Shown here in pieces: positions 34,595 to 45,140 of a stretch of 64,000 nucleotides of DNA. The DNA is from Archivesica marissinica (taxonomy: Eukaryota > Mollusca > Bivalvia > Venerida > Vesicomyidae). Location: positions 17,721,811 through 17,785,810 of the forward strand of contig CM026386.1 of assembly GCA_014843695.1 (NCBI GenBank), given 5' to 3'. Made by a program: the position numbers and the translations under genes. The notes beneath the pieces are model-generated. The model did no database searches. It worked only from the letters and a program-made list of their open reading frames with translations, and was not told the origin of the DNA. Numbering within the stretch: the first letter of the stretch is position 1; the number at the start of each line of letters is the position of its first letter.

Positions 34595-34855
34595 GGTCCG
34601 AGCCTCCGTTGTCAAGTGGTTATGGTCGCTGACTAGTATGCCACTATAACCAATCATCAGTGATGGTCACGGGTTCGAGCCCAGCTCAGGCCGTATCTCA
34701 TTTATATGAAAAGGTTGGTAGTTTTCTTACGGAGGTTGGTGCACCAAGTACTGGTTAACCGCTCGAGCCTGTCTAGGAAAGGTAAACTACCCACCGGCGA
34801 TATAGCCCAAAATGGTGCTGATGCAGGCGTAAACCCCGAACAAACAAACGCACAC
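34595..34855 (+). mobile_element. SINE family D (tRNA-derived), single copy
   Basis: Head GCCTCCGTTGTCAAGTGGTT then ATGGTCGCTGACTAG and a CACGGGTTCGAGCC B box; body TCTCATTTATATGAAAAGGT and GCACCAAGTACTGGTTAACC; tail GGCGTAAACCCCGAACAAAC then AAACGCAC. GTACTGGTTAACC is also present in family C, so the two may share a body module. Confidence 0.7.
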
Positions 34856-34997
34856 TTTCACTAGAGAGGCCCATTATTTGATTTCCATTGTACAGTATAC
34901 TTGATGATATTACAAAATAAGAAAGTGATTTTTGTACTTTGCATTAGTTCATGAATAAATATTAATGCATACCAATCAGCCAATCAAATATGATGTA

Positions 34998-35196
34998 CAG
35001 TCTACATCCGTTATGGCAAAGTCGGTTATGTCGAATTCTCCGATTATCTCGAAGTCGGATCAAAGTCCCGTTTCAGACACTATCATTTTACATATAACTG
35101 GCTCTGTTTATATCAAATACCGTTAAGTCAAACTTTTATGTTATGTCGAAGTATTTTGTTCAGTCCGACGGAATTCGACATAACGGATGTAGACTG
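34998..35196 (+). mobile_element. pogo/Tigger-like MITE, copy 2
   Basis: Termini CAGTCTACATCCGTTA and TAACGGATGTAGACTG are perfect inverted repeats of 16 bp. TA precedes the left end; the right flank is TG, so one duplication copy has mutated. The interior matches 18706-18901 in reverse. Confidence 0.9.
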
Positions 35197-35762
35197 TGAA
35201 ATTGTTACAGTCGAAACCTAAAATGTACTTTAATATCATTGTATCTTATATCACAAAACGCATTGTCCCAAACATATGCAGTCATTTCACCGAGTACGAT
35301 GTGGACAAATCGTACGCGACCAAGCGCGACAATGATCGCAGCTCTGTTTTCCCATAGTCGCGGTCAAACTCCGTGCAACTACCCTATTATTTTCTATGTT
35401 CGATGTAATCTCCTAGGAATTTCGATGTACGTACGCTCTACCTGCGTCCTATATGCTCAATAGACGCTCTACAAATGCTCTACATGCGTCGAGGACGGGT
35501 CGAGCTGTACGAGCATGTTCGCAATCAGTTCTCGCTCGAGAAGACTGAGCCTCGCTCATCCACGCTCTAGCCACGATTGTCCCTCAGTTGTCAAAAAACC
35601 GAGCTACGATCTATTTTTCGGGGAGACCACTCCTCAACCATGTGCAACCACGGGAGACCAAGACGTGACCAACCCTCGGTCAACCGTCGACTACGAACGA
35701 TCTGCGGCGACCAAGCCACGCTCTGAGATCGCAGCTCAGTCCTCCGGGAAGATTTCTTGGTG
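35197..35762. other. GC-rich island of unknown nature
   Basis: From about 35280 to 35760 the sequence is visibly richer in GC and CpG than its flanks. Short words recur (GCTCTAC three or more times near 35430-35485; GATCGCAGCTC twice, near 35334 and 35727). ORFs on both strands lack recognisable domains. It may be part of an unrecognised mobile element or a CpG-rich regulatory segment. Confidence 0.4.
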
Positions 35763-36012
35763 AAATGACCCCAATAAATATGCATACTTATTTATTTAGT
35801 TGCACTTTTGCAGTTTGGAAACGAAACATAGTATTGAATATGGCGAATAAAATCGTGTCAAGCATGTTGTGCACGTATGTATCTGTATTCATTTATATAT
35901 ATTCGAGTAGGCTTTTCTATGTATCTGTTAAGCAATCAATCAATCATGATCACGAACGTAAAATGTGTAATCGACTGCTTATCAAAGCAACGTTTATGCG
36001 GTGGGAATACAT

Positions 36013-36098
36013 GATAGCGCAATGGTAGCGCGTACGCTTCAGATGCGAAACCAGTCCGAGGCTCACCCCAGCTGTAGCCGTTTAAGATTGTGTCATTT
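36013..36098 (+). mobile_element. SINE family E head fragment
   Basis: GATAGCGCAATGGTAGCGCG, GCTTCAGATGCGAAACCAG, and AGCTGTAGCCG followed by GATTGTGTCATT parallel the complete copy at 54608-54836. The tail is missing and a 40-bp array begins directly after it. Confidence 0.7.
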
Positions 36099-36103
36099 GT
36101 CTC

Positions 36104-37594
36104 TTAGTGTGGCACTTACTATGCGCCTTGACGGTTTGCTGCGTCTATGTGGCACTTACTATGCGTCTTGACGGTTTGCTGCGTCTATGTGGCACTTACT
36201 ATGCGCCTTGACGGTTTGCTGCGTCTATGTGGCACTTACTATGCGCCTTGACGGTTTGCTGCGTCTATGTGGCACTTACTATGCGCCTTGACGGTTTGCT
36301 GCGTCTATGTGGCACTTACTATGCGCCTTGGCGGTTTGCTGCGTCTATGTGGCACTTACTATGCGCCTTGACGGTTTGCTGCGTCTATGTGGCACTTACT
36401 ATGCGCCTTGACGGTTTGTTGCGTCTATGTGGTACTTACTATGCGCCTTGACGGTTTGCTGCGTCTATGTGGCATTTACTATGCGCCTTGACGGTTTGTT
36501 GCGTCTATGTGGCATTTACTATGCGCCTTGACGGTTTGTTGCGTCTATGTGGTACTTACTATGCGCCTTGACGGTTTGTTGCGTCTATGTGGCACTTACT
36601 ATGCGCCTTGACGGTTTGTTGCGTCTATGTGGCACTTACTATGCGCCTTGATGGTTTGCTGCGATAGTGGCATTTACTATGCGCCTTGACGGTTGTTGCG
36701 TCTATGTGGCACTTACTATGCGCCTTGACGGTTTGCTGCGTCTATGTGGCACTTAATATGCGCCTTGACGGTTTGCTGCGTCTATGTGACACTTACTATG
36801 CGCCTTGACGGTTTGTTGCGTCTATGTGGCACTTACTATGCGTATTGACGGTTTGTTGCGTTTATGTGGCACTTACTATGCGTATTGACGGTTTGTTGCG
36901 TCTATGTGGCACTTACTATGCGCCTTGACGGTTTGCTGCGTCTATGTGGCATTTACTATGCGCCTTGACGGTTTGCTGCGTCTATGTGGCACTTACTATG
37001 CGTCTTGACGGTTTGCTGCGTCTATGTGGCACTTACTATGCGCCTTGACGGTTTGTTGCGTCTATGTGGCACTTACTATGCGCCTTGACGGTTTGCTGCG
37101 TCTATGTGGCATTTACTATGCGCCTTGACGGTTTGCTGCGTCTATGTGGCACTTACTATGCGTCTTGACGGTTTGCTGCGTCTATGTGGCACTTATTATG
37201 CGCCTTGACGGTTTGCTGCGTCTATGTGGCACTTACTCTGCGCCTTGACGGTTTGTTGCGTCTGTGTGGTACTTACTATGCGCATTGACGGTTTGTTGCG
37301 TCTATGTGGCACTTACTATGCGCCTTGACGGTTTGCTGCGTCTATGTGGTACTTACTATGCGCCTTGACGGTTTGTTGCGTCTATGTGGCACTTACTATG
37401 CGCCTTGACGGTTTGTTGCGTCTATGTGGCACTTACTATGCGCCTTGACGGTTTGCTGCGTCTATGTGGCACTTACTATGCGCATTGACGGTTTGTTGCG
37501 TCTATGTGGCACTTACTATGCGCCTTGACGGTTTGCTGCGTCTATGTGGCACTTACTATGCGCCTTGACTGTTTGCTGCGTCTATGTGGCACTT
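36104..37594. repeat. 40-bp minisatellite, about 37 units
   Basis: Unit TGTGGCACTTACTATGCGCC then TTGACGGTTTGCTGCGTCTA, with exact 40-bp spacing almost throughout. One disrupted unit lies near 36660-36690. Common variants are GTTTGTTGCG, GGCATTTACT and GCGTCTTGACGG. Confidence 0.96.
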
Positions 37595-37987
37595 GAGGAT
37601 TTCTCGTTATATATTCCATCTTTATGCTGACATTTTAAGTGAAATATCGCGTGATAGGAAAATCGAAGGATGAAAACTGACATTATTGCGCAGAATATGG
37701 TCTTTTTGTCCACACATGCTTTTCAGAAACCATTTCTTACAAAACTGTGCTTGTATTCAGTGTAATAACACCATCTCATAATTTATTATATGTACACATG
37801 TGTAATAACACCTGGACGGATTCTGATTGGTTTTAGAGAATAATCGTTATAATTTGTAAAGTAACCTTTTTATAGTATGCATATTGGAATTTGTACATAG
37901 CGCTAATGGTAAGACAAACTACGATTTAAAATAAGTAGTGACGCAATTATAACGCTGTTAAAAACATAATTATAATGCTGCTTTGCG
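37595..37987. other. No supported feature
   Basis: AT-rich flank of the 40-bp array. Confidence 0.4.
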
Positions 37988-38025
37988 TAGTGACGTCATG
38001 ATAATTTAGTGACGTCATGCTAATT
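37988..38025. promoter_or_regulatory. Paired CRE-like sites in a 19-bp direct repeat
   Basis: TAGTGACGTCATGATAATT and TAGTGACGTCATGCTAATT lie end to end and differ at one base. Each holds the palindrome TGACGTCA (a CRE/ATF-type site) followed by a TAAT-containing stretch. Regulatory use is inference; no promoter or gene start is evident nearby. Confidence 0.35.
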
Positions 38026-38118
38026 TGCACTGACAGTTGGCGCCATAATGAAAATAGCAGCGTTATTGTGTGCAGAAATATGATTAAAGCCCAACATGGT
38101 AATGTAATAAACAGGGTT

Positions 38119-38262
38119 TTAACACTCGTGATGATTTCATACCATATTTTATGAAACTCATTTATGACAATATTTTTACTAAGCTCGCCAAAAGACGTGC
38201 TTAATAGCAAAACTCCAAAACTCGTTTCATAGACTATGGTATGAAATCACCACTCATGTTAG
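38119..38262. mobile_element. Inverted-repeat element (about 39-bp arms)
   Basis: The left arm TTAACACTCGTGATGATTTC then ATACCATATTTTATGAAAC (38119-38157) mirrors the right arm GTTTCATAGACTATGGTATG then AAATCACCACTCATGTTAG (38224-38262). The spacer is about 66 bp. The structure suits a MITE remnant, but flanking duplications are not clear. Confidence 0.65.
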
Positions 38263-38463
38263 CTCCTATATTTATTAGTAATAACCTCTATATTTGTATA
38301 TGCCGATGATTATAATGTCCATTCGATAAGTAGATAATAATCATTGTTTTCCATATCTGGAGTATTGTTTCGATTTCCTGTCGTAGTACGACTATTCGTA
38401 TAACTAGCCTTGAACCTAGACACGCCCCCTATCAGGCGTTCTGTGTAATTGCAAATGCATATA

Positions 38464-38659
38464 CAGTCTACATCCGTTATGTCAAAGTCGGTTATGTCGA
38501 ATTCTCTGGTTATCTCGAAGTCGGATCAAAGTGCCGTTTCAGACACTATTATTTACATATAACTGACTCCATTTATATCGAATTTCGTTATGTCAAACTT
38601 CGGTTATGTCGAAGTATTTTGCTTGCTCCGAAGGAATTCGACATAGCGGATGTACACTG
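38464..38659 (+). mobile_element. pogo/Tigger-like MITE, copy 3
   Basis: Termini CAGTCTACATCCGTTATGTC and GCGGATGTACACTG; TA on both sides (38462-38463, 38660-38661). Interior GTTATCTCGAAGTCGGATCA and CAGACACTATTATTTACAT match the other two copies. Confidence 0.9.
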
Positions 38660-38800
38660 TAAATATTGATAAAATAAAATATGCTTAAACTAACCTCCAA
38701 AAAATCAAATGAACTATTTCACTCTCAAAATCTTCTCTTTTGTCTGCATTCTTGCCGGTATTTCGGTCATTTCTAAACAATATGCACATTTGGTATACAT

Positions 38801-38962
38801 GTATTAGTTCCACACAGTCCAATATATTACTGTGTATTTTGAACAGCAAGGGGAGAAACTATATACGCTCTGCTTCCGTTTTAATCCTTTCCTATATACT
38901 TACTTCTTTGATTTTGTGTGCATGTATTGTTTTGTCAATGTATATAGTGGAATAAATATGTT
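38801..38962 (+). repeat. Dispersed repeat F, copy 1 (possible LINE 3' end)
   Basis: GTTCCACACAGTCCAATATA, CTGCTTCCGTTTTAATCCTT, ATTGTTTTGTCAATGTATAT and AGTGGAATAAATATGTTT also occur inverted at 50781-50940. The AATAAATATGTTT end would suit a retroelement 3' end, but no coding match supports that. Confidence 0.65.
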
Positions 38963-38993
38963 TCAACCAAATAATATACTAATAATACAATTA

Positions 38994-39040
38994 TGGAGGC
39001 GTCGCCCTGATTGGTTAACCAGGTGTGACGATATAAAACA
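38994..39040 (+). mobile_element. Degenerate SINE family A tail
   Basis: GGAGGCGTCGCCCTGATTGG then TTAACCAGGTGTGACGATAT resembles the family tail (GGAGGCGTCGCTCAGATGGG, TAACCGGTAGCGACGATAAA) with several changes. Confidence 0.45.
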
Positions 39041-39699
39041 TATCCAAAGACTAATTCCTAGAATCATGACCTCCTTTCTAACCTTGCCTGGCCATTGCGT
39101 GTTGCAGATTCTTGAACATTGCATATACGATGCGTGTAATCGTGTTTTCGTTTGCATCATTAACTTTATGTAATGAGAGCTGATTAATCTTGATAAATGT
39201 GAAAACGATCGTCTGCCTGGCAACGTTCAACCCGCTTTGTCAGCTGAACAACTAGCGGCAATGCAGTGGATATTATCAATGTCAAAGTGAAGGTCATTTG
39301 CTAGTTTGATTCAATTGATAACAAATAATAGTACGTGTTTGACCTTTAGGTTGTTTGACAGTCGACAACACTCTCGCGTTGCTGTTAACCTATGGATGGC
39401 TTTAATTAAATGCATTTATTCACACCTTCCTCTCTAATTTCGTGATATCTTAATAAGCATAAGTATAACCCCACGTGACTACCCCATGCCAAATTTGACA
39501 TACCCGAGTGGGTGACATTTTTCAATGTCTCATGGCAATGTCTCAATCTCTGAATAGCCTCATTCGGAACAAAATCACGTTACTCGGATTTTACCGTTTG
39601 ATTTCAATTGTGATTTTATTTGTTATGCCGCCATCTTGTTTTCATGTAGTCTCGAATAATGTTTTAAAGCCAGAAAACCTGATTGTTCGTTATAGCAAA
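39041..39699. other. No supported feature
   Basis: Unique-looking DNA. No gene or element is recognised. Confidence 0.4.
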
Positions 39700-39839
39700 A
39701 TAAATATTTCATCTCGGTGAGTGTGACCTTATATTGTCAACCCTCGGAAAAAGTAATGTCAACCTGGTCTTCACCTCGGTCAAAATTATTTTCCTCGGTT
39801 TGACATTATCCACGGTCACACTCATCGAGATGAAAATTT
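39700..39839. mobile_element. Inverted-repeat (palindromic) element
   Basis: The left arm TTTCATCTCGGTGAGTGTGA then CCTTATATTGTCAACCCTCGG mirrors the right arm CCTCGGTTTGACATTATCCA then CGGTCACACTCATCGAGATGAAA. The arms approach 60-70 bp with small gaps, so the strand can fold almost completely. It is probably a foldback or MITE-type element. Confidence 0.7.
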
Positions 39840-39956
39840 ACATACTATCGAAGAGATGCAGTGGCCCCGACACACACAACCTCGGCTCCAGATAGAACTC
39901 ATGACTCCTCGGATCGTGAAGCAACGTTTTCACCACTATACCATTATATACTGTTA

Positions 39957-40042
39957 CTTTTATTAGGGTCAGACGGGGGATCGAACCTGCGATCCCTGGA
40001 TTACCAGTCCAGCGTGTTACCACTGGACTACAGATCCGTATG
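39957..40042 (-). mobile_element. SINE family A head fragment
   Basis: Minus strand TAGTCCAGTGGTAACACGCT, GGACTGGTAATCCAGGGATC, GCAGGTTCGATCCCCCGTCT, then GACCCTAATAAAA. The body and tail are absent. The DNA just left of it (39840-39950) may hold another decayed tRNA-like head (minus strand GGTATAGTGGTGAAAACG). Confidence 0.85.
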
Positions 40043-40124
40043 TAAAAAAGAGGACATTATTTACAAATCTAAAAGTATCGACGCTGTAGTATATTAAAAC
40101 CGGTGTTGGCACAAAGTCTTATCA

Positions 40125-40397
40125 CGTAACACGCTGGACTGGTAATCCAGGGATCGCAGGTTTGATCCCCAGTCTGACCCTAATAAAATTAACAGTCTTT
40201 CAGATGGGACGTTAAACCTAGGTCTCGTGTCGGTGCTTTACACCGTGCACGTAAAAGAACCAGAGGAGATTCTGGAATGGGTCTCTGTCTGTATCATTGC
40301 ACTATCCTCGAAATTCTAAAATGACTCATCTCTTCAGGAGGCGTCGCTCATATGGGTAACCGGTAGCGACGATAAATAAATGGTAAAATACAAACAC
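40125..40397 (+). mobile_element. SINE family A, 5'-truncated, 11-bp target-site duplication
   Basis: It starts within the head (CGTAACACGCTGGACTGGTA) and is otherwise complete to ACCGGTAGCGACGATAAATA. AAGTCTTATCA lies at 40114-40124 and 40398-40408. The duplication abuts the truncated 5' end, so the truncation happened during insertion, as with LINE-driven retroposition. Confidence 0.94.
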
Positions 40398-40437
40398 AAG
40401 TCTTATCATTGACTGATTACTGAAGAGATATATAAAT

Positions 40438-40926
40438 ATTTACTCAGACCTCACCTGGTTACCCGGACGGAAATGTACTATATTACCTTTACTAGCATTA
40501 ATTGACATATCCTAAAGATAACTCCAATTGTTCAGAGCATTTAACAAAACGTGTACGTCATGTTCATCTTTACCCAATAAAAGACTAGCATCAGCATATA
40601 TGAGTATGCAAACATTCTCATTATCTATATTAATACTAATATCTAAGGATTTAAGGTATACAGCTAGGTCATTTATATATAAATTAAGCAATAAGGGTGA
40701 TAACACACACCCTTGTCTCAATCAACAATGAACATTAAACCAGTCTGTTTTAAATGAATTAATGTAATACACGAGGCGACATATGAATACCGTGGACTTT
40801 ACAACTAGAGCTAGTTTACCATAAATGTGAACGTTTAATGCAATCGTAAGCATTGCGGAAGTCTATAAAAGCCGCATTGTACATTGTTTAATATTATTTC
40901 GTGTCTCAACAAAACTAACTAAAGAC
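40438..40926 (-). pseudogene. Non-LTR retrotransposon reverse-transcriptase fragment (decayed)
   Basis: The minus strand encodes, in order, an FVETRN segment, FIDFRNAYDCI (palm motif with the first catalytic Asp), NSFKTDWFNV, RQGCVLSPLLLNLYINDLA, a YADA box where active enzymes have YADD, LNNW, and INASKGNIVHFRP. This is the classic LINE reverse-transcriptase palm order. The frame is broken: a frameshift just before FIDF, a frameshift after the following LW, and in-frame stops before LRQG and after NNWSYL. About 160 codons of a roughly 1000-residue protein survive. The clade (CR1/L2/Jockey/RTE-like) cannot be fixed. It is non-functional. Confidence 0.88.
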
Positions 40927-40980
40927 GACATTTAATCAGAAGTGTTTCTCTTCTTGCGGCCATAAATGTCGTTGTCTTTA

Positions 40981-41163
40981 ACCCGGACCGGGAAGTATGT
41001 GAGATGGTACTGTGGTCGCCAAATCGGATATGTGGGTTTTCCCCGGGTACTCCAGTTTCCTCCCACACGAATGACCACCTGTACGCGTTCATCCGCGCCA
41101 ATAAGAGTGATTAATATAAGTTGTTAGAACTTGCAATCGTTGTAAAATAAATACAGCTTAAAC
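40981..41163 (+). mobile_element. SINE family B, 5'-truncated
   Basis: It begins ACCCGGACCGGGAAGTATGT, with core TGTGGGTTTTCCCCGGGTAC, CTCCAGTTTCCTCCCACACG and tail GTGATTAATATAAGTTGTTA. The head is missing. It lies directly beside the LINE fragment. Confidence 0.92.
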
Positions 41164-41589
41164 TTAACCCAAAAACTCAATCTAGCATTCAATCTATTGC
41201 AATATATCTTATATGTTATACATGCTAGAGAAATGCCTCTATAAGACGCATGATATGTAGGATCTGTAGGTCTATTGGATCAGCTGTTTGTACGAATGTA
41301 ACATTAGTAGCTACAGAAATAAGACGATACTTTCAGTGAAGTTATTATCATAGTTTCACTAAAAAACATACAAATAAAGACATTAGAACGAGAGACCGTC
41401 TCTGAACTGTTAAGTCAATCTACCACATGGCTTTACACAAACCAAATACATGAATCAAATAGCAAAAACAGCATTTAATTAATAACTAAGAAGACTAGAA
41501 CACATACCTCCAGTCAGTGGACTTATAAACCTGATGAAAAACGACACTATTCACTACAACGACACATTAACGTTTCCTTATAGAGTGCA
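41164..41589. other. No supported feature
   Basis: AT-rich flank of the 63-bp array. Confidence 0.4.
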
Positions 41590-42905
41590 GCGCGTATAAC
41601 ATGCAAGGTATTTACACTTATTCTATATGGATCTCTTTAAGTATCAGATATTGCAACGCGTACTGCGGTAGTTACATATCTTCTTATGTGGATCTCTTTG
41701 ACAAGTATCATATATTGCAAAGCGTACTAAGGTAGTTACATATCTTCTATGTGGATCTCTTTGACAAGTATCATATATTGCAACGCGTATTACGGTAGTT
41801 ACATATCTTCTGTGTGGATCTCTTTAACAAGTATCATATATTGCAACGCGTATTACGGTAGTTACATATATTCTATGTGGATCTCTTTGACAAGTATCAT
41901 ATATTGCAACGCGTACTAAGGTAGTTACATATCTTCTGTGTGGATCTCTTTGACAAGTATAATATATTGCAATGCGTACTAAGGTAGTTACATATCTTCT
42001 GTGTGGATCTCTTTAACAAGTATCATATATTGCAACGCGTACTAAGGTAGTTACATATCTTCTGTGTGGATCTCTTTGACAAGTATAATATATTGCAATG
42101 CGTACTAAGGTAGTTACATATCTTCTGTGTGGATCTCTTTGACAAGTATAATATATTGCAATGCGTACTAAGGTAGTTACATATCTTCTGTGTGGATCTC
42201 TTTGACAAGTATAATATATTGCAATGCGTACTAAGGTAGTTACATATCTTCTGTGTGGATCTCTTTGACAAGTATCATATATTGCAACGCGTACTAAGGT
42301 AGTTACATATCTTCTGTGTGGATCTCTTTGACAAGTATAATATATTGCAATGCGTACTAAGGTAGTTACATATCTTCTGTGTGGATCTCTTTGACAAGTA
42401 TAATATATTGCAACGCGTACTAAGGTAGTTACATATCTTCTATGTGGATCTCTTTGACAAGTATCATATATTACAATGCGTACTAAGGTAGTTACATATC
42501 TTCTGTGTGGATCTCTTTGACAAGTATAATATATTGCAATGCGTACTAAGGTAGTTACATATCTTCTGTGTGGATCTCTTTGACAAGTATAATATATTGC
42601 AATGCGTACTAAGGTAGTTACATATCTTCTGTGTGGATCTCTTTGACAAGTATCATATTGCAACGCGTACTAAGGTAGTTACATATCTTCTATGTGGATC
42701 TCTTTGACAGGTCTCGTAGATTACAAAGCGTACTAAGGTAGTTACATATATTATATGTGGATCTCTTTGACAGGTCTCGTAGATTACAACGCGTACTAAG
42801 GTAGTTACATATCTTCTATGTGGATCTCTTTGACAGGTCTCGTAGATTACAACGCATACTGTGGTAGTTACATGTACATGTCTTCTATGTGTATCTCTTG
42901 TACAA
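41590..42905. repeat. 63-bp minisatellite, about 21 units
   Basis: Unit GCGTACTAAGGTAGTTACAT, ATCTTCTGTGTGGATCTCTT, TGACAAGTATCATATATTGC. Because 63 is a multiple of 3, each frame keeps one 21-residue period, and the minus strand shows a 216-codon ORF (42013-42663) that is purely repeat translation. The right-hand units carry GACAGGTCTCGTAGATTACA instead. Confidence 0.95.
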
Positions 42906-43058
42906 GTGTAGTAGATTGCATCGCGTACAACAAACTAGCTTCAAACCTCCTCTTCGCACATATTAGCATCCAGCATGACGGCGGCTTCAGACGCAAACAA
43001 CTAGTACTAATTCACATGTATTCATTGACGCATTATTACAATACTATACTCGATAATA

Positions 43059-43185
43059 CACACTCGTGATAATACACACTCGTGCATAAACACATTCGGC
43101 ATAATACACACTCGTGCTAATACACACCGTGCATAATACACACCGTGCATAATACACACTCGGCATAATACACACTCGTGCAAAT
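43059..43185. repeat. 17-bp minisatellite, short left block
   Basis: About seven imperfect copies of CATAATACACACTCGTG with missing bases (CGGCATAATACACAC, CCGTGCATAATACAC). Confidence 0.9.
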
Positions 43186-43594
43186 AACAATATGTAATAG
43201 ATGCGTCAATGAATTTAGACAAATGGTTTCGGGTTCAAAACCAAACATCATTTTTTGTATTTGAACCCGACACTATATGTCCATACCCCCGTTTGTATAT
43301 GGTCTTGATTGTGACGGGTGTCATTTTAAAACTTGCTTGGATATGGCCTAAAATCGTATGTATATATAGTTTATTATAGTTTTCTTAAGAATAGGAAAAT
43401 CACGAATTGGCCCGATGGGCCATTGAGTTGATCTATCTGACTTAGACAACATACATAAGTAGGTCGCGTCTATACGATATAGAAGCGAGAAATGTGGCTT
43501 TTTCAGTGGACCATGTGACTTAATCGTTGTCTAATGAATGTAATAATAACATATGTAATAAAATATGTAATAGAAGGATGCTTGAACATTCACT
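43186..43594. other. Unique spacer between two blocks of the same 17-bp repeat
   Basis: About 410 bp with no repeat units. A short inverted word pair GGTTTCGGGTTCAAA...TTTGAACCCGACAC lies at about 43225-43272. Confidence 0.5.
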
Positions 43595-44212
43595 CTGCAT
43601 AATACACACTCGTGCATAATACACACTCGTGCATAATACACACTCGTGCATAATACACACTCGTGCATAATACACACCCGTGCATAATACACACCCGTGC
43701 ATAATACACACTCGTGCATAATACACACTCGTGCATAATACACACTCGTGCATAATACACACTCGTGCATAATACACACTCGTGCATAATACACACTCGT
43801 GCATAATACACACCGTGCATAATACACACCGTGCATAATACACACTCGTGTACACACTATATACACACTCGTGCATAATACACACTCGTGCATAATACAC
43901 ACTCGTGCATAATACACACTCGTGCATAATACACACTCGTGCATAATACACACTCGTGCATAATACACACTAGTGCATAATACACACTCGTGCATAATAC
44001 ACACTCGTGCATAATACACACTCGTGCATAATACACACTCGTGCATAATACACACTCGTGCATAATACACACTCGTGCATAATACACACTAGTGCATAAT
44101 ACACACTCGTGCATAATACACACTCGTGCATAATACACACTCGTGCATAATACACACTCGTGCATAATACACACTCGTGCATAATACACACTCGTGCATA
44201 ATACACACTCGG
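43595..44212. repeat. 17-bp minisatellite, main block (about 36 units)
   Basis: Nearly perfect CATAATACACACTCGTG units. A small rearranged patch (GTGTACACACTATATACACA) lies near 43847-43870. Minus-strand ORFs up to 179 codons (repeating YYARVCIMHECVLCTS) are repeat translations: three units give 17 residues. Confidence 0.96.
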
Positions 44213-45028
44213 ATGTGGTATTGAGTGACTGCATATACATTATAAAGTGCATACTTTAGTAATTAAATACAAATATGTTGACAATAACATGAAACCCTGT
44301 GCAACAAAATAATATATACCACATCCCTGCTGGAACATCCGCGAATCATATGGTAACCAATTATTGTTGCAGAATTTCAACTACGTAAATAGGTTGACCT
44401 GGCCATTTCTGAATTCCAGCTCAAGCCTGTATTTCTATGCGCACATCAGTGAAAGCTTGGAACTACTTCCCTGAAAACAATTGGACAATTGTAATACATA
44501 TCATACGAATACATAGCAGTAATGCTTATCACATAAATCCCCATTCGTCCAGAACATATGTTTTGTTGTTGTTTTAAACCAGAAACCACGTGTCCAAGAA
44601 TGCATTAGAAGAGGATGGTGAAGAACTCCATAATAAAGCGCACATGGAACATAACAAACCTCACATTTACTGTCAAGAGTAACTCGATTATGTAGACTAT
44701 GTAACCAAAATTCGGTTGAATCGGAGTATCACTTTTTGCTATGATGTACGAAATACACAAATTTAAGAACTAAATACGTTGGTAATATATCTTGGCCGTG
44801 TGTACAGAAATTCAATATTATCATGTCATCTAAGAATAAAATATAATTGTTGAAAATATCTAAGTATATAAAAGAATATTCTAAGAAAAAAATACCCTAG
44901 ATAATATCACTGTTTCCTAAAATGTGTATGTATGATTATATGTATTTATGTATTAGTATATGTCTTTGCCATAGTTTATACTTATATTGCAATATATTGC
45001 TGATAATGCCAATAAAATTGAATCTGTA
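44213..45028. other. No supported feature
   Basis: About 0.8 kb of AT-rich, unique-looking DNA without gene or element signals. Confidence 0.4.
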
Positions 45029-45140
45029 ATTGATATGCAGTCGGTGGTTTACGATTGCGTAATTGATATGCAGTCGATGGTTTACGATTGCGTAATTGAT
45101 ATGCAGTCGATGGTTTACGATTGCGTAATTGATATATAGC
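45029..45140. repeat. 33-bp minisatellite, about 3.3 units
   Basis: ATTGATATGCAGTCGATGGT then TTACGATTGCGTA is repeated three times, with a partial fourth copy. Confidence 0.92.

Noticed and set aside
35239..35763. Pair of plus-strand ORFs in the GC-rich island
   Set aside because: High GC lowers stop frequency and no domain is visible. I kept only the composition anomaly as a finding.
42013..42663. 216-codon minus-strand ORF
   Set aside because: The 63-bp unit is a multiple of 3 and stop-free in that frame, so the ORF is a direct repeat translation.
43520..44252. Cys-rich minus-strand ORFs of up to 179 codons
   Set aside because: They are produced by a 17-bp repeat whose minus strand lacks stops. 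Three overlapping frames are open together.
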